Source of the DNA: Lachnospiraceae bacterium
Lineage (GTDB): Bacteria > Bacillota_A > Clostridia > Lachnospirales > Lachnospiraceae
Assembly: GCA_024684065.1 (NCBI GenBank)
Contig: JAIKXO010000328.1
Coordinates: 1-41,164, forward strand
Length of the DNA stretch: 41,164 nt
Reading direction: 5' to 3'
Every line of letters begins with the position of its first letter. The first letter of the stretch is position 1. This document shows, one piece after another, positions 17,175 through 26,178 of this stretch. A program made the translations under genes and the position numbers. The notes under the pieces are model-generated. The model was given only the letters and a program-made list of their open reading frames with translations, made no database searches and was not told the origin of the DNA.

Positions 17175-17296
17175 CTCCGGTTTAAGGCGTCGTAACCTTT
17201 CGTTCGCGAAGAGACAGGAGCGCCGCCGGAACAGATAAGTTCCGGTTTAAGGCATTGTAACATGTCGTAAACGAAGAAATAAGAACGCCGCCGGAA
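17175..17296. repeat. Tandem duplication of a 57-base unit with inverted ends
   Basis: Copy 1 (17175-17231) and copy 2 (17240-17296), period 65. Each starts TCCGGTTTAAGGC and ends GAACGCCGCCGGAA or GAGCGCCGCCGGAA, so the two ends of each unit can pair (TTCCGG/CCGGAA, GGC/GCC). The units have diverged by several changes. They lie just upstream of the DUF6465-like gene on the minus strand. Confidence 0.65.
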
Positions 17297-17571
17297 TCAA
17301 AGATCGTTCTTTTGAATGTCATTATAACGTTACAGGAAGAAAGTGTCTATCCTGTTTTTTATTCGGGCGCATACATTTTTCTTCTTAAAAAATGATGTTC
17401 CGGTAAGAAGGACAGCCCGGACTTATTTGGAATTTGCTAAAGCAAATGTCGAATTTGCTCGGCATGAACCGAAGTTTGTGCCGGAGCGCAATTGCAATTG
17501 ACTTAGATACTTCCTTATGGCACAATTTTTGTTGGATATTTTATAAATGTAATGACAGGAGGGAAGCATAA
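17297..17571. other. Gene-free stretch with a partial modular element
   Basis: No gene is seen. Bases 17411-17500 hold a decayed copy of the modular palindromic element, listed separately. The last bases (ACAGGAGGGAAG) are the ribosome site of the GNAT gene. Confidence 0.5.
17411..17500 (+). repeat. Partial modular palindromic element (hairpins B and C)
   Basis: It contains AATTTGCTAAAGCAAATGTCG (hairpin B, paired AATTTGCT/AGCAAAT), then CGGCATGAACCGAAGTTTGTGCCG (hairpin C), and ends with a short AATTGCAATT palindrome in place of hairpin D. The first hairpin is reduced to CCGGACTTATT. Confidence 0.7.
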
Positions 17572-18057
17572 ATGGTTTCCGGACATGTATTGCGGGAGAT
17601 TCAGAAAAAGGATGACAGGGCAGTTGAACAGATCATCCGTTCGTGCCTTATTGAATATGGAGGAGACAGGGAGGGCACTGCCTGGGAGGATCCGGATCTG
17701 GGGCGTTTTTCAGAAATATATAGAGGAAATGACCGAAAATACTGGGTCATGGAGGATGAAGACGGAAAGATCCTCGGGGGATCCGGTATAGGACCTTTAG
17801 AGGGTATACCCGGGGTTTGCGAGCTTCAGAAAATGTATTGTATAAAAGAAGCCAGGGGAACAGGCGTTGCTCATGAGCTTATAAGAACGGCGTTAGAATT
17901 TGCGAAAACCCGGTATGAGAGATGCTATCTTGAAACCTTCGGAAATATGAAAGCGGCGCAGAAATTTTATGAAAAATACGGGTTTCAGAGGATATATGAG
18001 CCGTTGGGAAACACCGGGCACTATGGCTGCGATGTTATGTATATCAAGGAACTGTAG
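17572..18057 (+). CDS. GNAT-family N-acetyltransferase
   Basis: 161 residues with the GNAT fold. Motif A is LQKMYCIKEARGTGVAHELI (residues about 84-103), with the acetyl-CoA pyrophosphate loop ARGTGVA, and motif B is NMKAAQKFYEKYGFQRI. It transfers an acetyl group from acetyl-CoA to an amine; the acceptor cannot be told. CAGGAGGGA precedes ATG 17572 at good spacing. It is a single-gene unit, with the TetR promoter starting about 95 bases downstream. Confidence 0.9.
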   Translation: MVSGHVLREIQKKDDRAVEQIIRSCLIEYGGDREGTAWEDPDLGRFSEIYRGNDRKYWVMEDEDGKILGGSGIGPLEGIPGVCELQKMYCIKEARGTGVAHELIRTALEFAKTRYERCYLETFGNMKAAQKFYEKYGFQRIYEPLGNTGHYGCDVMYIKEL

Positions 18058-18151
18058 CTGTTTGGGGAAGGCTATACGCTGCTCTTATGTGAAAAAGTAT
18101 AAGAAGCTTCAGGTGTTTCAGAAAAGTGTAAGGCAATTTTGAAAAAAACAG

Positions 18152-18180
18152 TTTACAACCGCCGCCGGATATGATATAAA
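18152..18180 (+). promoter_or_regulatory. Promoter of the tetR-type gene
   Basis: TTTACA (18152-18157), a 17-bp spacer, TATAAA (18175-18180). The predicted start point falls within the operator at 18187-18203, which fits repression by the gene's own product. Confidence 0.65.
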
Positions 18181-18186
18181 TACTTT

Positions 18187-18203
18187 ACCGACAACCTGTC
18201 GGT
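18187..18203. promoter_or_regulatory. TetR-family operator 1
   Basis: Perfect inverted repeat ACCGACA-acc-TGTCGGT, 7-bp arms with a 3-bp spacer, 19 bases before the tetR ATG. The same arms recur at 18998-19014 ahead of the MFS gene. Confidence 0.8.
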
Positions 18204-18222
18204 AGCGATCGTTATAAGGGAA

Positions 18223-18852
18223 ATGAAACGAATGAGAGTGGTAAAGACGGCTGAAGAGAGGAAGAACGAAATACTGGATGTGGCCGAGGAGCTGTTTGCT
18301 CAGAAGGGCTTTGACCAGGCCAGCACAAACGATATCATTCACCGGATCGGGATCGCCCGCGGCACATTGTACCATCATTTCAGCTCAAAGGAGGATATAC
18401 TTGACGCGATCGTTGAGAGGATGACAAGTGACGCGGTCATAAGGGCAAAGAGGATAATCGATGACAGCAGCACGCCGGTCCTTGAACGCCTGTCTGGAGC
18501 GATCCGCGCACTGAACCTAGACAGCGGATCCGGACCTGAGATGCTTAAGCAGCTTCATAAGCCGCAGAATGCTCTTCTGCATCAGAAAATGCTTAACCGT
18601 CTTCTGGAAGGCGTTGTCCCACTGTTCGCAAAGCTTATTGAAGAGGGGAACAAGGAAGGGATCTTTGATACAAAATATCCGGCTCAGGCGTCAGAGATGA
18701 TCATGGTCTATTCTAACATAGCATTTGACGAGCTTGCGGGCCTTACGCCGCAGGAAAAGGAGTTAAAGGGAAGGGCATTTATCTACCACACGGAAAGGGT
18801 GCTCGGAGCAAAGGAGGGGAGCCTTAATGAGGCCATTATGAGCTTCTTTTAA
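18223..18852 (+). CDS. TetR/AcrR-family transcriptional regulator
   Basis: 209 residues. The N-terminal helix-turn-helix is typical: ILDVAEELFAQKGF, STNDIIHRIGIARGTLYHHF, then SSKEDILDAIVERM. The C-terminal ligand domain (about 70-209) is all-helical and shows no specific signature. Two identical-arm palindromes, in front of its own gene and of the MFS gene, mark it as an autoregulated repressor of the downstream efflux genes. The inducer is unknown but is probably a toxic substrate of the MFS or ABC exporter. An in-frame ATG at 18232 (MRVVK) is a possible alternative start. Confidence 0.93.
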   Translation: MKRMRVVKTAEERKNEILDVAEELFAQKGFDQASTNDIIHRIGIARGTLYHHFSSKEDILDAIVERMTSDAVIRAKRIIDDSSTPVLERLSGAIRALNLDSGSGPEMLKQLHKPQNALLHQKMLNRLLEGVVPLFAKLIEEGNKEGIFDTKYPAQASEMIMVYSNIAFDELAGLTPQEKELKGRAFIYHTERVLGAKEGSLNEAIMSFF

Positions 18853-18911
18853 AATCGGCACGAACTAAAGTTCGTGCCAAAGCGCACGATTTACTTCGTA
18901 AATCGGCGCAG
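18853..18911 (+). repeat. Modular palindromic element (hairpins C and D)
   Basis: AATCGGCACGAAC-taa-AGTTCGTGCC (hairpin C) and CGATTTACTTCGTAAATCG (hairpin D), ending GGCGCAG. It begins with the base after the tetR stop codon and lies between tetR and the MFS promoter. Confidence 0.88.
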
Positions 18912-18957
18912 AGCGGGACTTGTGTGCATGATCGCGCCTTGATCGGTCAGGGGCGAT

Positions 18958-18987
18958 GTGACATGCCAAACGCGGGTCCCTTATATT
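18958..18987 (+). promoter_or_regulatory. Probable promoter of the MFS-ABC operon
   Basis: GTGACA (18958-18963), an 18-bp spacer, TATATT (18982-18987). The operator at 18998-19014 covers the expected start point. Confidence 0.5.
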
Positions 18988-18997
18988 AAACCCAATG

Positions 18998-19014
18998 ACC
19001 GACAGATTGTCGGT
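18998..19014. promoter_or_regulatory. TetR-family operator 2
   Basis: ACCGACA-gat-TGTCGGT has the same arms and spacing as operator 1, with a different spacer sequence. It ends 13 bases before the ATG of the MFS gene and touches its ribosome site GGAAGGAG. Confidence 0.8.
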
Positions 19015-19027
19015 GGAAGGAGTCATT

Positions 19028-20299
19028 ATGAATAAAGGATCGAATTACAACAAATTCCTGCTTTTATGGAGCGGAGAGATCATTTCAGCTATCGGCGGAG
19101 GGCTTACAAGCTTCGGCCTGAGCGTGTATGTGTTTCAGGAGACGAAAAGCGCCGGAAGCATGGCGCTTGTGGCACTGCTTGCTTTTCTTCCGACACTTTT
19201 GTTAAGCGCCCCTGCAGGCGTGCTGGCCGACCGTTATGACAGACGCCTTCTGATGATGACGGGCGACGGACTGTCTGCCCTGGGCCTTGTGTATATCCTT
19301 GTCTGTATGTTTGACGGAAAGGCAGAACTCTATCAGATCTGTACAGGAGTATTCATAAGTTCGGTATTCTCATCGCTTCTGGAACCGGCTTACAGGGCGA
19401 CTGTGACGGATCTTCTGACTAAGGAGGAGTATTCAAAGGCCAGCGGTATGATGAGCATAGCAGGGAGCGCAAGATATCTTATTTCACCGCTGATCGCTGG
19501 ACTGCTTCTTGCCGTGAGTGATGTGAAGCTTTTGCTGATAATAGATATCAGTACCTTTTTCCTGACGGTTATCTGCACAGCGATCGTCCGGAAAGGAATA
19601 ACGGTAAAGCCGGTTGAGAAAAACGGCACTTTTTCGGAAAGCTTCAGGGAAGGGTGGAGAGCGGTCACGCAAAAGCGGGGGGTCTTTATCCTTATTATCG
19701 TGTCCTCCGTGATGACCTGTTTTATGGGCGCGATGCAGATACTGGCGGAGCCTATGATCCTCGATTTTAAGGACAGCAGGGTCCTTGGCATTGCAGAGAC
19801 GGTCTGCGCAAGCGGAATGCTTTTCTCAAGCGTTTTCATAGGGATACGCGGTTTAAAGAGACATTTTACGAAAACACTCAGCATCTCCCTGGCTCTGGCA
19901 GGTTTATCAATGGCAGGCTTTGGTATTAAGGAGGATATTTTTCTGATCTGTTTCTTCGGCTTTATGTTTTTCTTCATGCTGCCCTTTGCCAACAACTGTC
20001 TGGATTATCTGGCCAGGACGAACATTGAGGCCGAAAAACAGGGGAGAGCCTGGGGCCTGATAAGCTTTATCTCACAGATCGGTTATGTGGCTGCCTACGG
20101 CGGAGCGGGGTTTCTTGCCGATAAGACCGCTAAACTGTGGCATGTGGGCGTGGGTCGCGGGGCGGCGGCAGTGATCATGGTCTCAGGTATGTTACTTACC
20201 CTGACCGCGGTCGCCCTGTATCAATTTAAAGAGGTAAAAGAACTGGAGGAGAACGAAAAGAATGAACAGTCGGTTGATAATAAACAGTATCAGGGCTGA
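19028..20299 (+). CDS. MFS transporter, probable drug or siderophore exporter
   Basis: 423 residues from ATG 19028, preceded by AAGGAG. A frame starting at 18995 would place the operator inside the gene and is rejected. Twelve membrane spans are expected. The loop between spans 2 and 3 has GVLADRYDRRLLM, the MFS motif A. The overall type resembles the enterobactin-exporter/macrolide-efflux group (MFS_3). It is controlled by the upstream TetR-type gene. Its 3' end overlaps the FtsX-like permease gene by 38 bases in another frame. Confidence 0.9.
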   Translation: MNKGSNYNKFLLLWSGEIISAIGGGLTSFGLSVYVFQETKSAGSMALVALLAFLPTLLLSAPAGVLADRYDRRLLMMTGDGLSALGLVYILVCMFDGKAELYQICTGVFISSVFSSLLEPAYRATVTDLLTKEEYSKASGMMSIAGSARYLISPLIAGLLLAVSDVKLLLIIDISTFFLTVICTAIVRKGITVKPVEKNGTFSESFREGWRAVTQKRGVFILIIVSSVMTCFMGAMQILAEPMILDFKDSRVLGIAETVCASGMLFSSVFIGIRGLKRHFTKTLSISLALAGLSMAGFGIKEDIFLICFFGFMFFFMLPFANNCLDYLARTNIEAEKQGRAWGLISFISQIGYVAAYGGAGFLADKTAKLWHVGVGRGAAAVIMVSGMLLTLTAVALYQFKEVKELEENEKNEQSVDNKQYQG

Positions 20300-22670
20300 T
20301 AAGCCGGTTGCTCTTGCAACAACCTTTTTTATGGCAGCCTCTGCCATGCTGCTCTGTCTTTCTGTCTTTTTGTTTGCCGGTCTTTACGGTTCCATAGACC
20401 GGCTCATGAGAACGGCCGGAACGCCTGATTTTTTACAGATGCATACAGGCGCCCTTTCCGAAAAAGACATCACTGATTTTTCGGAGAGAAGGGACGATGT
20501 GGAAAAGATGCAGATCGTCAGATTCTTAAACCTTCAGAACAGTGAGATCATGATCGGCGATGCTTCACTTTCCGGGAACACGCAGGATAACGGACTTTGC
20601 TGCCAGAGCAGGGATTTTGATTTTCTGATCGATCCGGATAACAGGGTGATACATCCAAAGAAGGGAGAGGTCTATGTTCCGGTCTGCTACAGGGAGGAAT
20701 ACGGACTTGAGACAGGCGATGTCATGTGTATCGGCGCGAAACAGCTTAACGTAGCGGGATTTCTGCGTGACTCCCAGATGAATTCGATGATGGCCTCTTC
20801 AAAAAGGTTCCTTGTAAATGAGGAGGATTATGAGAGACTTAAAGTGCTTGGGAGTGAGGAATATCTGATCGAATTCAAACTCCGGCAGGGGAGCGATTTA
20901 AATGCCTTCTCGACCGCATACAGGGAGGCTTTGCTTCCGGGAAACGGTCCGACGATCACCCGGCCGCTCATAAGCATGATGAACGCGCTTTCAGATGGAA
21001 TGATGATTCTTGTGATCCTGCTTGTCAGTGTGGTTGTCCTGTTCATCTCCATTCTCTGTATCCGTACCCTGATCCTTACACAGCTTGAAAAGGATAAGGG
21101 CGAGATCGGGATACTGAAGGCGGTCGGGGTCTCTAAGAAAGGGATCCGCAGCATGTATTTTTCAAAATATCTGCTGCTGTCCATTATCGGGTGTGTCGCA
21201 GGCGTTATGATGGCAATGATCCCCGCAGGCCTCCTCAGCGCGCAGATGAGGGAATTATATGGCGATCCCGGAAATATGGTGATGATATATATCATTACTG
21301 TTTTCAGCGCCCTGGCGGCGGAAGGGATCATTTTATCCTCCGTATTAAGGACACTTCACAGAACGGAAAAGCTTTCGGCTATAGAAGCCCTTTACGGGCA
21401 GGGAAGCTTCGGGAAACAGAGGAACCTTCTTATTCCGATGGGGATCATCACAGCCGCTGCCGTATTCATCATTTTAGTGCCATGGAATATGAAAAGCACG
21501 ATACAGGCGCCTGAATTCGCCTCTTATATGGGGATCGGTGACAGCCAGTTAAGGATCGATATCAGGCAGACAGCGGATATGGAAGGATCGATAAATGAAG
21601 TAGCACAAGCGCTTGAACAGGATGACAGGGTGCGGGACCATGCCCTCATGAAGACCGGATCATACAAGGTATTTCTGCCTGACGGACCGGTTTATGACCT
21701 TATGATAGAAGACGGCGACCACGGTAAATATCCGGTGAAGTATACTGAGGGCAGTTATCCCAAAAAGGCGGATGAGATTGCGCTGTCGATCCTTAACGCT
21801 AAAGAAATGGATCTGAAGACGGGAGACATACTCCGTGTGCGCAGGGAAGACGAAAACGGCGGGGCCGGGATCTGTGAATGCAGGATCTGCGGCATCTATT
21901 CGGATATCACTAACGGCGGAAAAACCGCAAAGGCATGTTTCAATGATCCTTACAACAGTACGCCCGTTATGTGGAGCGTTATTTATCTGTCTCTTAAAGA
22001 AGGCTGCTCCCCGGAGGAGTGGGTGCGGGAATATAAAGAGCGTTATTCGGTAAATGATCCGCGGAATGTTTCCGGATCCGGCGCTGAAAGCACGCAGGAA
22101 AGAGAAGAGAGGCACAGCAATGAACCGGTCAGGGTCACGCTGATCTCGGATTATCTGGCGGGTACATACGGACAGACTATCCGCAGGATCAAAAACGCTT
22201 CTGCGGTTTCCCTGATCCTTTCCTGTCTGATACTTTTTGTGGTGATAATGCTTTTAACCCGTCTTGCGGTCTGGAAGGAAAGGGGAGACAGTTCGCTTAA
22301 GAAGGCTTTGGGATTTACGTCTTCAGACCTTAAAAAGGAATATCTGAAAAAGATGATCATGTCTGTGCTTGCGGGTCTCATATCCGGAATTTTTGCGGGC
22401 ATTATCCCCGGGGAAAGATTAGCCGGCATGCTCCTTGGCGCCATGGGAGCGTACGGATTTCATTTCATTATAAGCCCTGTATTCATATTTGCTGCCGTAC
22501 CTGCCATGACTTTGGCGACGGTTCTTGCAGCTATGTTTCTGAGCCTTAAGGAGGTGGAGGGGATCAGGGCTTTTGAGTGTCTGTGCATGGGAGCCCCCGA
22601 CTCTGAAGAGGGTATGTCAGATATTTCAGGGGCAAAAACCCCTTTCAATAGAGGAGAGATCAATTCGTGA
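20262..22670 (+). CDS. FtsX-like ABC transporter permease, two-domain
   Basis: 802 residues with the MacB/FtsX permease layout duplicated: a first span near residues 17-40, an outer domain, a three-span FtsX core at about 245-370, a second large outer domain (about 410-640) and a second FtsX core to about 775. Such permeases lack an energy-coupling domain of their own and pair with a LolD/SalX-type ATPase, here encoded 124 bases downstream. The start overlaps the MFS gene by 38 bases, with GGAGGAG inside the MFS coding region as ribosome site. Likely role: export of, or resistance to, a peptide or lipid-like compound. Confidence 0.9.
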   Translation: MNSRLIINSIRADKPVALATTFFMAASAMLLCLSVFLFAGLYGSIDRLMRTAGTPDFLQMHTGALSEKDITDFSERRDDVEKMQIVRFLNLQNSEIMIGDASLSGNTQDNGLCCQSRDFDFLIDPDNRVIHPKKGEVYVPVCYREEYGLETGDVMCIGAKQLNVAGFLRDSQMNSMMASSKRFLVNEEDYERLKVLGSEEYLIEFKLRQGSDLNAFSTAYREALLPGNGPTITRPLISMMNALSDGMMILVILLVSVVVLFISILCIRTLILTQLEKDKGEIGILKAVGVSKKGIRSMYFSKYLLLSIIGCVAGVMMAMIPAGLLSAQMRELYGDPGNMVMIYIITVFSALAAEGIILSSVLRTLHRTEKLSAIEALYGQGSFGKQRNLLIPMGIITAAAVFIILVPWNMKSTIQAPEFASYMGIGDSQLRIDIRQTADMEGSINEVAQALEQDDRVRDHALMKTGSYKVFLPDGPVYDLMIEDGDHGKYPVKYTEGSYPKKADEIALSILNAKEMDLKTGDILRVRREDENGGAGICECRICGIYSDITNGGKTAKACFNDPYNSTPVMWSVIYLSLKEGCSPEEWVREYKERYSVNDPRNVSGSGAESTQEREERHSNEPVRVTLISDYLAGTYGQTIRRIKNASAVSLILSCLILFVVIMLLTRLAVWKERGDSSLKKALGFTSSDLKKEYLKKMIMSVLAGLISGIFAGIIPGERLAGMLLGAMGAYGFHFIISPVFIFAAVPAMTLATVLAAMFLSLKEVEGIRAFECLCMGAPDSEEGMSDISGAKTPFNRGEINS

Positions 22671-22675
22671 CTGCA

Positions 22676-22701
22676 CCGGTGCGCGAAGCAGATCGTGTGC
22701 T
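22676..22701 (-). repeat. Remnant of the modular palindromic element (hairpin D)
   Basis: CCGGTGCGCGAAGCAGATCG followed by TGTGCT matches the reversed hairpin D and linker with an internal loss. It lies between the permease and ATPase genes. Confidence 0.45.
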
Positions 22702-22794
22702 ATGGTATAAATTTACAATGCTGAATGGCTCTTTTTTATGACAAAGAGGGCATTTTGGTCTGATAAATCATTTATATAACAGAAAGGAACAGCT

Positions 22795-23529
22795 ATGGCG
22801 GAATTATTGAAGGTAACAAATCTGAGCAAGGGGGAAATACTTAAGAACATAAGCTTTGAGATGCAGGAGGGTGAGATGATCGCAGTTATGGGGCCTTCGG
22901 GCTCCGGGAAGTCAACGCTTCTTTACAATGTATCCGGGATGGATCAGGCGGATTCAGGGGAATCGGTGCTTTGCGGCAGAAGGATCACGGGGCTTAATGA
23001 GGATGAAAGAGCGGAGCTCAGACTGTCCGTTATGGGATTTGTTTTTCAGCAGATGAATATGCTTAAAAACCTGAATCTTGCAGACAACATTGTCCTTCCT
23101 GCCGTTCATGCCGACAGGAAGCATCGGAAGGAGCATTATGAACGTGCCGGATTGCTTATGGAACAGTTTCATATCGGTGATCTTGCAGGCCGGAGAGTGA
23201 ACGAAGTATCAGGTGGACAGCTGCAGAGAGCCTGTATATGCCGGAGCATGATGATGGATCCTAAGATCCTTTTCGCGGATGAGCCTACCGGAGCGCTTAA
23301 CCGGACAGCCGCCGCGGAGGTGACCGACGCATTCATAAAGATCAACAGGGATGGAACGTCGATCCTGATGGTTACCCATGACAGCAGGGTTGCCAGTATG
23401 TGTGAGAGGATCCTGTATATTCTGGACGGTGAATTAAGAGGTGAACTGAAACTGGGAAAGTATCGGAAAGAACATGCAAAAGACAGGGAAAAGACGACTG
23501 TCGGATGGCTTGAGGATATGGGGTGGTGA
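22795..23529 (+). CDS. ABC transporter ATP-binding protein, MacB/LolD type
   Basis: 244 residues. Walker A is GPSGSGKST (33-41), the Q-loop lies in GFVFQQMNMLKNL, the signature is VSGGQLQRA (normally LSGGQ), and Walker B is ILFADEPTGAL, followed by the switch histidine in VTHDSRVA. This is the energising subunit for the FtsX-like permease upstream. AAAGGAAC precedes ATG 22795. The gap of 124 bases with a repeat remnant is longer than usual for paired subunits, but strand and family pairing support one operon. Confidence 0.95.
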   Translation: MAELLKVTNLSKGEILKNISFEMQEGEMIAVMGPSGSGKSTLLYNVSGMDQADSGESVLCGRRITGLNEDERAELRLSVMGFVFQQMNMLKNLNLADNIVLPAVHADRKHRKEHYERAGLLMEQFHIGDLAGRRVNEVSGGQLQRACICRSMMMDPKILFADEPTGALNRTAAAEVTDAFIKINRDGTSILMVTHDSRVASMCERILYILDGELRGELKLGKYRKEHAKDREKTTVGWLEDMGW

Positions 23530-23943
23530 TCCCTCGCAGGAGTTTTATATATATCAGAGGGCTTGTTTTAAGCGTTTATATTATTACCGAAGACGGTGTG
23601 GAGTTTTTTATGTTATAATAAAGTTCAGATCCGGTTCAAATGTTCAGACTGATGGGAATACAGTATTCAGCAAAGCACACGATTTACTGCGTAAAGATGT
23701 TTTTTGAATATGGAATTATACTTTTAGGATGTATTTTTTGGAATATATAAAATATAAAATGTGTTTGCAGAGCTTATTATAGTGAATGAATTTGATTCGT
23801 TTTCCCTGCACCGGCTGCGGGGTACCGAAGGTGCCGTTCCTGTTGCGGTCGTGTGCGTCATTGACAGTCTGATCAGAGGTTCAGGCTGCAGAGGTCCGGA
23901 TATAAAAAGGGTATAAAGATAACCCGGAGAGGGAGAAGAGATC
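23530..23943. other. Gene-free region before the clostripain-type gene
   Basis: No convincing gene. A short remnant of hairpin D of the modular element (CACACGATTTACTGCGTAAA) is at about 23676-23695. AT-rich stretches with TATAAT-like hexamers occur near 23614 and 23745-23760, but no -35 box is clear. GGAGAGGGAGAAGAG at the end is the ribosome site of the next gene. Confidence 0.5.
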
Positions 23944-26121
23944 ATGAGGAATAAAAGATTAAGAAACGGTATTATTGCGGGACTATTGCTCTTTTTGTCT
24001 GCGGGATCCCTCTTTACCGGGCCCTTATGGGCGGCAGCAGGAGAGACGGATTCTTCCGATGTTAACAGAGGCCTTTCAGGGAAAAAGGGCGCAGCGGCAG
24101 AGAATGACACTTCAAAAAAAACCGCGGAATCCCTTAAGGATGTGGAAGTATATAAAGATCATCTTGACACGGTGATCATGATCTATATGTGCGGCTCCAA
24201 TCTGGAATCACAGAACGGGCTCGGTACCGCCGATCTTCATGAGATATGTGAAGCCTATAAAAAGGCCGGGAAATCCGATCAGCCGGTTAAATTCATAGTG
24301 CAGACAGGCGGATGTAACGAGTGGTATCCCGATTTCAATATACCCGCCGATAAGAGTATGAGGTATGAGATAGACGGGGAGGAGTTAAAGCTTAAACAGC
24401 AATCCGACATAGAAAATATGGCAAATCCCCGGACCCTTTCAGATTTTATTTCCTGGGGAATGGCAGCATATCCGGCAGACCGGTACGGACTGATACTCTG
24501 GGATCATGGCGGCGGATCGGTGCTTGGATTTGGAGCTGATGAGATCCATTCGGGTTCCATGATGCGCCTTCAGCAGCTGAAAAAAGCTTTTGAAACGGCA
24601 GACTGTCATTTTTCATTCATCGGATTTGATGCCTGTCTCATGGGAACCGTGGAGATCGCGTATATGTTAAGGCCTTTTGCCGATTACATGATAGCCTCCG
24701 AGGAGATGGAGCCCGGCAACGGATGGTATTATACAAACTGGGCGGGGACGCTTTTAAAGGATCCGAAAGCTTCCGTTGAAACCTTCGGAAAACAGATAGT
24801 CGATGACTTTGCAGGATCGAATGAGAAAAACGGGGATATCTATACTCTTTCCCTTATAGACCTGAGTAAGATCGAAGCGGTATATAAGGAGCTTATGGAA
24901 TTTGCAGGGCAGTCTGAGAAAGAACTTGAGACAGATAAGTACGCTGAACTCTCCAAGGCGAGGAGCGAGGCAAGAGACTTCGGAAACGGGGGATATGAGC
25001 AGATCGATATCATCGATTATGTTGACAGGGCAGGAGTAAAAGGCGGAGATTCACTTAAGAAATACATATCGGATGCCTTGGTATATTTTAAAACAAACAT
25101 AAAGAATGCCAACGGTCTGGCCATGTACTATCCGTATCAGCATCTTGAACAGTATTCAAGAATGGACCAGCTTCTCGAAACACTTAAGTTTGATAAGGTT
25201 TACAGGGATTATTTCTCGGGTTTCTGTACGGTAAGGGCACAGTCTGATGAAGCAACGAAAAATGGCAGCGGTTATGTATCGGAAAAGTGGTACAGAACCG
25301 ATATGGAAAGAGAATATGAAAAAGAGGCTCTGGCTAAACTTCCGGTACGTTTACCCTATAAGAAAACCGGTGGAAAGACTGTCATAGATATCCCCCCGGA
25401 AGAATTAGACAAAATGACATACGGCGGTATGACGGTCTGGCTTGATACCGGCACTGATTATGTGGAAATGGGAGTGGAACACTGGTGGGGTAGTAATATT
25501 GACGAATACGTTGAGATAGTTTTTGAAAATATATGGATCACCATAAACAATGCCTTTGTTCCCTTTTATATGCAGGATATGGGCATAGAGAAGACTGCTG
25601 ACGGTAAGGAATTTGTTTATGAATACGGATATGTTCCTGCAGTCCTTACAAGAACCGTCAAACCGGATAAGTCTGATAAGGGTATAAACGGTGATAAAGG
25701 GAAGGATCAGACTGCCGGCTCGGGAAATACCGGGACCGGGGAAACAACTGCAGATTACATATGGATAAGAGTAGAAATAGTGTCGGATCCGTTCACCGAT
25801 GAAGATAAAGTCGAGGACACCACGGGAACAGCAAGAGTCTGCGGCTACTGGATATATGAAGATATGGAATTTGAAGGCGGAGACAGTGTACGTAATCTTC
25901 AGCAGTTAAGAGAAGGTGATGAGCTTGATTTTGTAGCATCTCTTTACAACTATGACGGTGAGTACGAGGGTTTCGGTCAGATGGGTGATACGCTCACGGT
26001 ACCGAAAGACGGACTGGAGGTGAGTTATAGTTTAATGTCGGATGCTGAATTCCTTTTTAATTATACACTTGAAGATGTATACGGAAATACCTATTATACA
26101 GACTGGATAAGAACAGACTGA
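23944..26121 (+). CDS. Secreted clostripain-family (C11) cysteine peptidase
   Basis: 725 residues. A signal peptide covers residues 1-32 (basic start, hydrophobic core, cut near AAAG). The peptidase domain starts at TVIMIYMCGSNLESQ (76-90). The catalytic dyad is His188 in ILWDHGGGS and Cys231 in GFDACLMGTVE, with the family context ASEEMEPGNGWYYTNW after it. Clostripain-type enzymes cleave after basic residues and activate themselves by cutting an internal loop; a loop at about 325-350 is a candidate. The C-terminal 300 residues form strand-rich domains with a Gly/Thr/Lys-rich linker near residues 575-600. Probably an exported protease acting on host or diet proteins. It is a single-gene unit. 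Confidence 0.92.
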   Translation: MRNKRLRNGIIAGLLLFLSAGSLFTGPLWAAAGETDSSDVNRGLSGKKGAAAENDTSKKTAESLKDVEVYKDHLDTVIMIYMCGSNLESQNGLGTADLHEICEAYKKAGKSDQPVKFIVQTGGCNEWYPDFNIPADKSMRYEIDGEELKLKQQSDIENMANPRTLSDFISWGMAAYPADRYGLILWDHGGGSVLGFGADEIHSGSMMRLQQLKKAFETADCHFSFIGFDACLMGTVEIAYMLRPFADYMIASEEMEPGNGWYYTNWAGTLLKDPKASVETFGKQIVDDFAGSNEKNGDIYTLSLIDLSKIEAVYKELMEFAGQSEKELETDKYAELSKARSEARDFGNGGYEQIDIIDYVDRAGVKGGDSLKKYISDALVYFKTNIKNANGLAMYYPYQHLEQYSRMDQLLETLKFDKVYRDYFSGFCTVRAQSDEATKNGSGYVSEKWYRTDMEREYEKEALAKLPVRLPYKKTGGKTVIDIPPEELDKMTYGGMTVWLDTGTDYVEMGVEHWWGSNIDEYVEIVFENIWITINNAFVPFYMQDMGIEKTADGKEFVYEYGYVPAVLTRTVKPDKSDKGINGDKGKDQTAGSGNTGTGETTADYIWIRVEIVSDPFTDEDKVEDTTGTARVCGYWIYEDMEFEGGDSVRNLQQLREGDELDFVASLYNYDGEYEGFGQMGDTLTVPKDGLEVSYSLMSDAEFLFNYTLEDVYGNTYYTDWIRTD

Positions 26122-26178
26122 CCGTGCTGCCCTGAACAGACATTTATCCGCAGCCGGATGGGATGAATAATATTTGGA

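Noticed and set aside
17175..17296. Tandem units considered as a CRISPR array.
   Set aside because: Only two diverged 57-base units, no spacer structure and no cas genes.
18853..18911. Hairpin C of the repeats contains GAAC-N4-GTTC and looks like a LexA box.
   Set aside because: The tetrads (TGAA, TAAA, CGAA) do not fit the RNRY core, the arms vary with the repeat copy (for example AAAC/GTTT), and no promoter surrounds them. They are stem arms, not operators.
18995..19027. Earlier ATG for the MFS gene at 18995.
   Set aside because: It would place the operator inside the coding region and has no ribosome site; ATG 19028 has AAGGAG.
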